Positions 5,089 through 8,309 of a DNA stretch of 8,309 bases are shown here, one piece after another. The first letter of the stretch is position 1; every line of letters begins with the position of its first letter. The translations under genes were made by a program, and so were the position numbers. The notes below the pieces were generated by a model. It was not told the origin of the DNA. It made no database searches and saw only the letters and a program-made list of their open reading frames with translations. This DNA is from an uncultured Clostridia bacterium (GTDB taxonomy: Bacteria > Bacillota_A > Clostridia > Oscillospirales > Ruminococcaceae): contig CAMVPV010000042.1 in NCBI GenBank assembly GCA_947169455.1, forward strand, positions 1-8,309, in the 5' to 3' direction.

Positions 5089-6261
5089 TCAATAATTATC
5101 GTGCATATAGTAGAATATCTCGTTGAGAACGACCTTGTACGCATCGGCGGAGAGGTGAAGTCCGTCGCCGCCGTTGTAATTCGAGGCGAGGAAACCGTTC
5201 GAGTCGATAAGCGCATCATGTACGTTTATCCAGTCGAGATTTTCCTTTTCGGCGCAGGCTTTTTCGGCTGCGGCGTTGTACTGGTTCACGCGGTTGTTGC
5301 CGTCAAGCTCGCGGTTCCACTTGTGGCTCTGTGTCATAGGCGAAATGGAAACGACGTGTATCCGGCTGTTCGGCGAAACTTCAAGGAAACGGTCTGCGAG
5401 GTCGCAGAGATTTTTTCCGAACTGCTCCTCACTCACGACGTAGAGATCATTCATGCCCATCCATATAAATATATCCTCGGGCTGATACATCTTTGCGATG
5501 CTGAATGCGTCAAGTTCCGCAGTTGAATTTGACTTGTACTGGAAAGTGTATTTGTCGATGCCCCATGTGGAGACATTCAGACGCGCAGCGACGTTTTCGG
5601 TTTTCAGCAGACCGCCGTAGATCTTCAGTCCGCTGCATATCGAATCGCCGACGAACAGGCTGTTCGCAAAATATTCTTCGTATGTAACATACTTGATCTT
5701 TTTCTTTGAAGTATCGGAGGTATCCTCTGTCTCTGCAGGTTCCGCGGGCGGTTCGGTTACTGCCGGTGCGGTGATTATCTCGGAAACGGATGCCGTGAGG
5801 AGATCTGTCTCCTCGATCTCTTCCGATGCCTTCTGATTTTTCGTATCAGCCGATGCGGACTGTACGGACGGCGCGGTATTTTCGGGCGCGGAAGCGGTAA
5901 CGGTAGTTTCCGGCTCGGTGAATATCTCGGTCACGGTGGGCGGCGCGGTTTCCTCCGATGTTACGGGCGCAGTAGGTATATCCGCGGATGAGACTGTGGT
6001 CGCCGAGCAGATATCGCCGATCCTTCCGGTGAATACCTCGGTGCTTGCGGTGACTGCTTCGGTGAACTCTGTTTCGGTCACGGGAACGGCAGTCTCGGCA
6101 GCAGATGTGACAGCTTCCGACAATTTCTGTTCAGAATAAGCTGTTGCCGAGGATGTTTCATCCGTGTAATACACGGGCGCCTGTTCGGACTTACCCGCGC
6201 ATCCGCAGAGAAGCAGAGCGGAGAAGCAGAGTGAAGCCCCGACAGCTTTTATATTTTTCAT
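5089..6261 (-). CDS. SGNH/GDSL hydrolase lipoprotein with long Thr/Glu-rich linker
   Basis: This is a predicted cell-surface esterase or acetylhydrolase of 390 residues. The N-terminus has a basic start, a hydrophobic stretch and a lipobox ending at C21 (LLLCGC), indicating lipid anchoring. Residues 22 to about 185 are low complexity and rich in Thr, Glu, Ala, Ser and Pro, with degenerate SE/TE-hydrophobic-T units. A short lysine patch (186-190) precedes the SGNH domain. Its blocks are GDS (205-207, nucleophile S207), G234, GMND (269-272, N271) and DGLH (366-369, D366 and H369 of the triad). ATG-6261 follows AAAAGG by 8 nt; a start 29 codons upstream would include the promoter and remove the signal peptide. 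The substrate is unknown, with O-acetyl groups on cell-wall or plant polysaccharide among the options. No dockerin or carbohydrate-binding module is visible. Confidence 0.88.
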   Translation of the reverse strand: MKNIKAVGASLCFSALLLCGCAGKSEQAPVYYTDETSSATAYSEQKLSEAVTSAAETAVPVTETEFTEAVTASTEVFTGRIGDICSATTVSSADIPTAPVTSEETAPPTVTEIFTEPETTVTASAPENTAPSVQSASADTKNQKASEEIEETDLLTASVSEIITAPAVTEPPAEPAETEDTSDTSKKKIKYVTYEEYFANSLFVGDSICSGLKIYGGLLKTENVAARLNVSTWGIDKYTFQYKSNSTAELDAFSIAKMYQPEDIFIWMGMNDLYVVSEEQFGKNLCDLADRFLEVSPNSRIHVVSISPMTQSHKWNRELDGNNRVNQYNAAAEKACAEKENLDWINVHDALIDSNGFLASNYNGGDGLHLSADAYKVVLNEIFYYMHDNY

Positions 6262-6289
6262 TGCTATTACCTTTTCTCTTTTTATGATT

Positions 6290-6306
6290 AACGGAAATGC
6301 TCCGTT
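6290..6306 (-). other. small hairpin near the 5' end of the SGNH lipoprotein mRNA
   Basis: Six-bp arms AACGGA and TCCGTT enclose a 5-nt loop, starting about 8 nt after the predicted transcription start. It could protect the 5' end. There is no sign that it is a riboswitch. Confidence 0.35.
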
Positions 6307-6319
6307 TTGCTGTAATTCA

Positions 6320-6348
6320 ATTATACTATACAGGTCAGTCAATGTCAA
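6320..6348 (-). promoter_or_regulatory. perfect-consensus sigma-A promoter of the SGNH lipoprotein gene
   Basis: On the minus strand TTGACA (6348-6343) and TATAAT (6325-6320) are separated by exactly 17 bp. The start would be near 6313, with a leader of about 52 nt. Both hexamers are full consensus, so high basal expression is expected unless a repressor acts here. Confidence 0.88.
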
Positions 6349-6415
6349 TGTGCGATTGATACAAACCGCAAAGCATATTTTTTATAAAAATATTTACAGA
6401 ACGTTACAGAAAAAA

Positions 6416-6443
6416 TACAGCGCCGAAACAGATCGGCGCTGTA
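6416..6443 (-). terminator. rho-independent terminator of the guaB operon
   Basis: Perfect 11-bp GC-rich arms TACAGCGCCGA (6416-6426) and TCGGCGCTGTA (6433-6443) enclose a 6-nt loop. On the minus strand the stem is followed by six U (6415-6410). It lies 16 bp past the stop of the small membrane protein gene. Confidence 0.92.
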
Positions 6444-6459
6444 CTGTTTTACGTCGGTA

Positions 6460-6618
6460 TTACTTGAAAAATTCGTCGTCACGGTTTGCGCGGGCTTCGT
6501 TCATTTTATTGAGCTTTTCCGCATCCTTGCCGAGCTTGCGGCACTCTTCGGCTTTCTTGAAATAGCCTATCGCGCGCCACAGGAAAAATCCTGCAATGAG
6601 AATATACAGCAGAGCCAT
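6460..6618 (-). CDS. small single-pass membrane protein, 52 residues, unknown function
   Basis: The ATG at 6618 opens a 53-codon frame ending in TAA at 6460. Residues 2-19 (ALLYILIAGFFLWRAIGY) are hydrophobic enough for one membrane segment. The remainder (KKAEECRKLGKDAEKLNK, then MNEARANRDDEFFK) is highly charged and probably a cytoplasmic helix. Three things support a real gene. A strong AAGGAG lies 5 nt before the ATG. It starts 9 bp after the guaB stop, and the stop overlaps the ribosome site. A terminator follows immediately. I do not recognise a family. The single cysteine (C26) and the TM-plus-charged-helix layout resemble many small membrane regulators, but no function can be assigned. 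Co-transcription with guaB is inferred from spacing. Confidence 0.8.
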   Translation of the reverse strand: MALLYILIAGFFLWRAIGYFKKAEECRKLGKDAEKLNKMNEARANRDDEFFK

Positions 6619-6623
6619 GATAT

Positions 6624-6627
6624 CTCC

Positions 6628-6629
<2 letters not shown>
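6624..6629 (-). promoter_or_regulatory. Shine-Dalgarno site overlapping the guaB stop codon
   Basis: On the minus strand AAGGAG starts within the guaB TAA and stands 5 nt before the ATG at 6618. The overlap suggests that translation of the small membrane protein is coupled to that of guaB. Confidence 0.8.
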
Positions 6630-8121
<1,492 letters not shown>

Positions 8122-8160
8122 TCATATTCACTTTTCACTTATAAAAATATACTTGTAAAT

Positions 8161-8189
8161 ATTCTACACTATTGTGTCGATAATTTCAA
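8161..8189 (-). promoter_or_regulatory. promoter of guaB and the small membrane protein gene
   Basis: On the minus strand TTGAAA (8189-8184) and TAGAAT (8166-8161) are separated by 17 bp. The start would be near 8154, giving a leader of about 50 nt. The AT-rich 120 bp further upstream to the window edge show no gene or other convincing element. Confidence 0.72.
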
Positions 8190-8309
8190 GGGTATTTTAT
8201 TAAAATCTTTATCTATTTTTGCAGATTTTTATGTATGTTTTGCGGGTTTTAGGGAATTATTACTTCGGCAATTAAATATCTATAATAAACATAAAACATT
8301 TTCCGATAG

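Noticed and set aside
6284..6565. 93-codon plus-strand frame across the SGNH promoter and guaB terminator
   Set aside because: It runs over a consensus promoter, a terminator hairpin and the small minus-strand gene, and has no Shine-Dalgarno site.

Overview
The window looks like a chromosomal segment from a Gram-positive, low-to-moderate GC member of Clostridia. Lineage was inferred by reading, not by a search. Codon use and the Thr/Glu-rich SGNH lipoprotein fit a Ruminococcus or other Oscillospiraceae-like gut bacterium. Supporting signs are purine-rich Shine-Dalgarno sites, sigma-A type promoters in AT-rich spacers, a Noc paralogue next to parA-parB, an OhrR of Bacillus type and a stand-alone TrpB2. 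There is no tRNA, rRNA, CRISPR array, insertion sequence or prophage gene, and no gene-free stretch exceeds 300 bases.

Positions 1-2730 hold a chromosome partitioning locus. The 3' part of noc (5' end probably outside the window) is followed by the parA-parB operon. Identical parS-like 16-mers lie after noc and just after parB, and a third, in the opposite orientation, lies 2.4 kb further on after ohrR. The set suggests an origin-proximal location. ParB and Noc are ParB-family CTPase clamps and ParA is the partner ATPase.

Positions 2690-5081 hold a convergent, then divergent, arrangement. A bidirectional terminator separates parB from a minus-strand trpB2. Across a 212-bp AT-rich spacer with divergent promoters lies a plus-strand two-gene unit: a small four-cysteine TSCPD-family protein and an OhrR-type organic peroxide sensor. 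A near-consensus OhrR operator covers the -10 box of this unit, so it is probably autoregulated. The unit ends in a long hairpin whose tip is the third parS, so one palindrome appears to act as both transcription terminator and ParB site.

Positions 5082-8309 hold three minus-strand genes. The first is an SGNH/GDSL hydrolase lipoprotein with a long Thr/Glu/Ala/Ser linker, driven by a perfect-consensus promoter. The others are guaB (IMP dehydrogenase) and, overlapping its stop through the Shine-Dalgarno site, a 52-codon membrane protein gene. These two probably form one operon that ends in a strong terminator.

The most notable items are the parS/terminator chimera, the predicted OhrR control of a TSCPD-family gene of unknown function, and the small membrane protein gene behind guaB.
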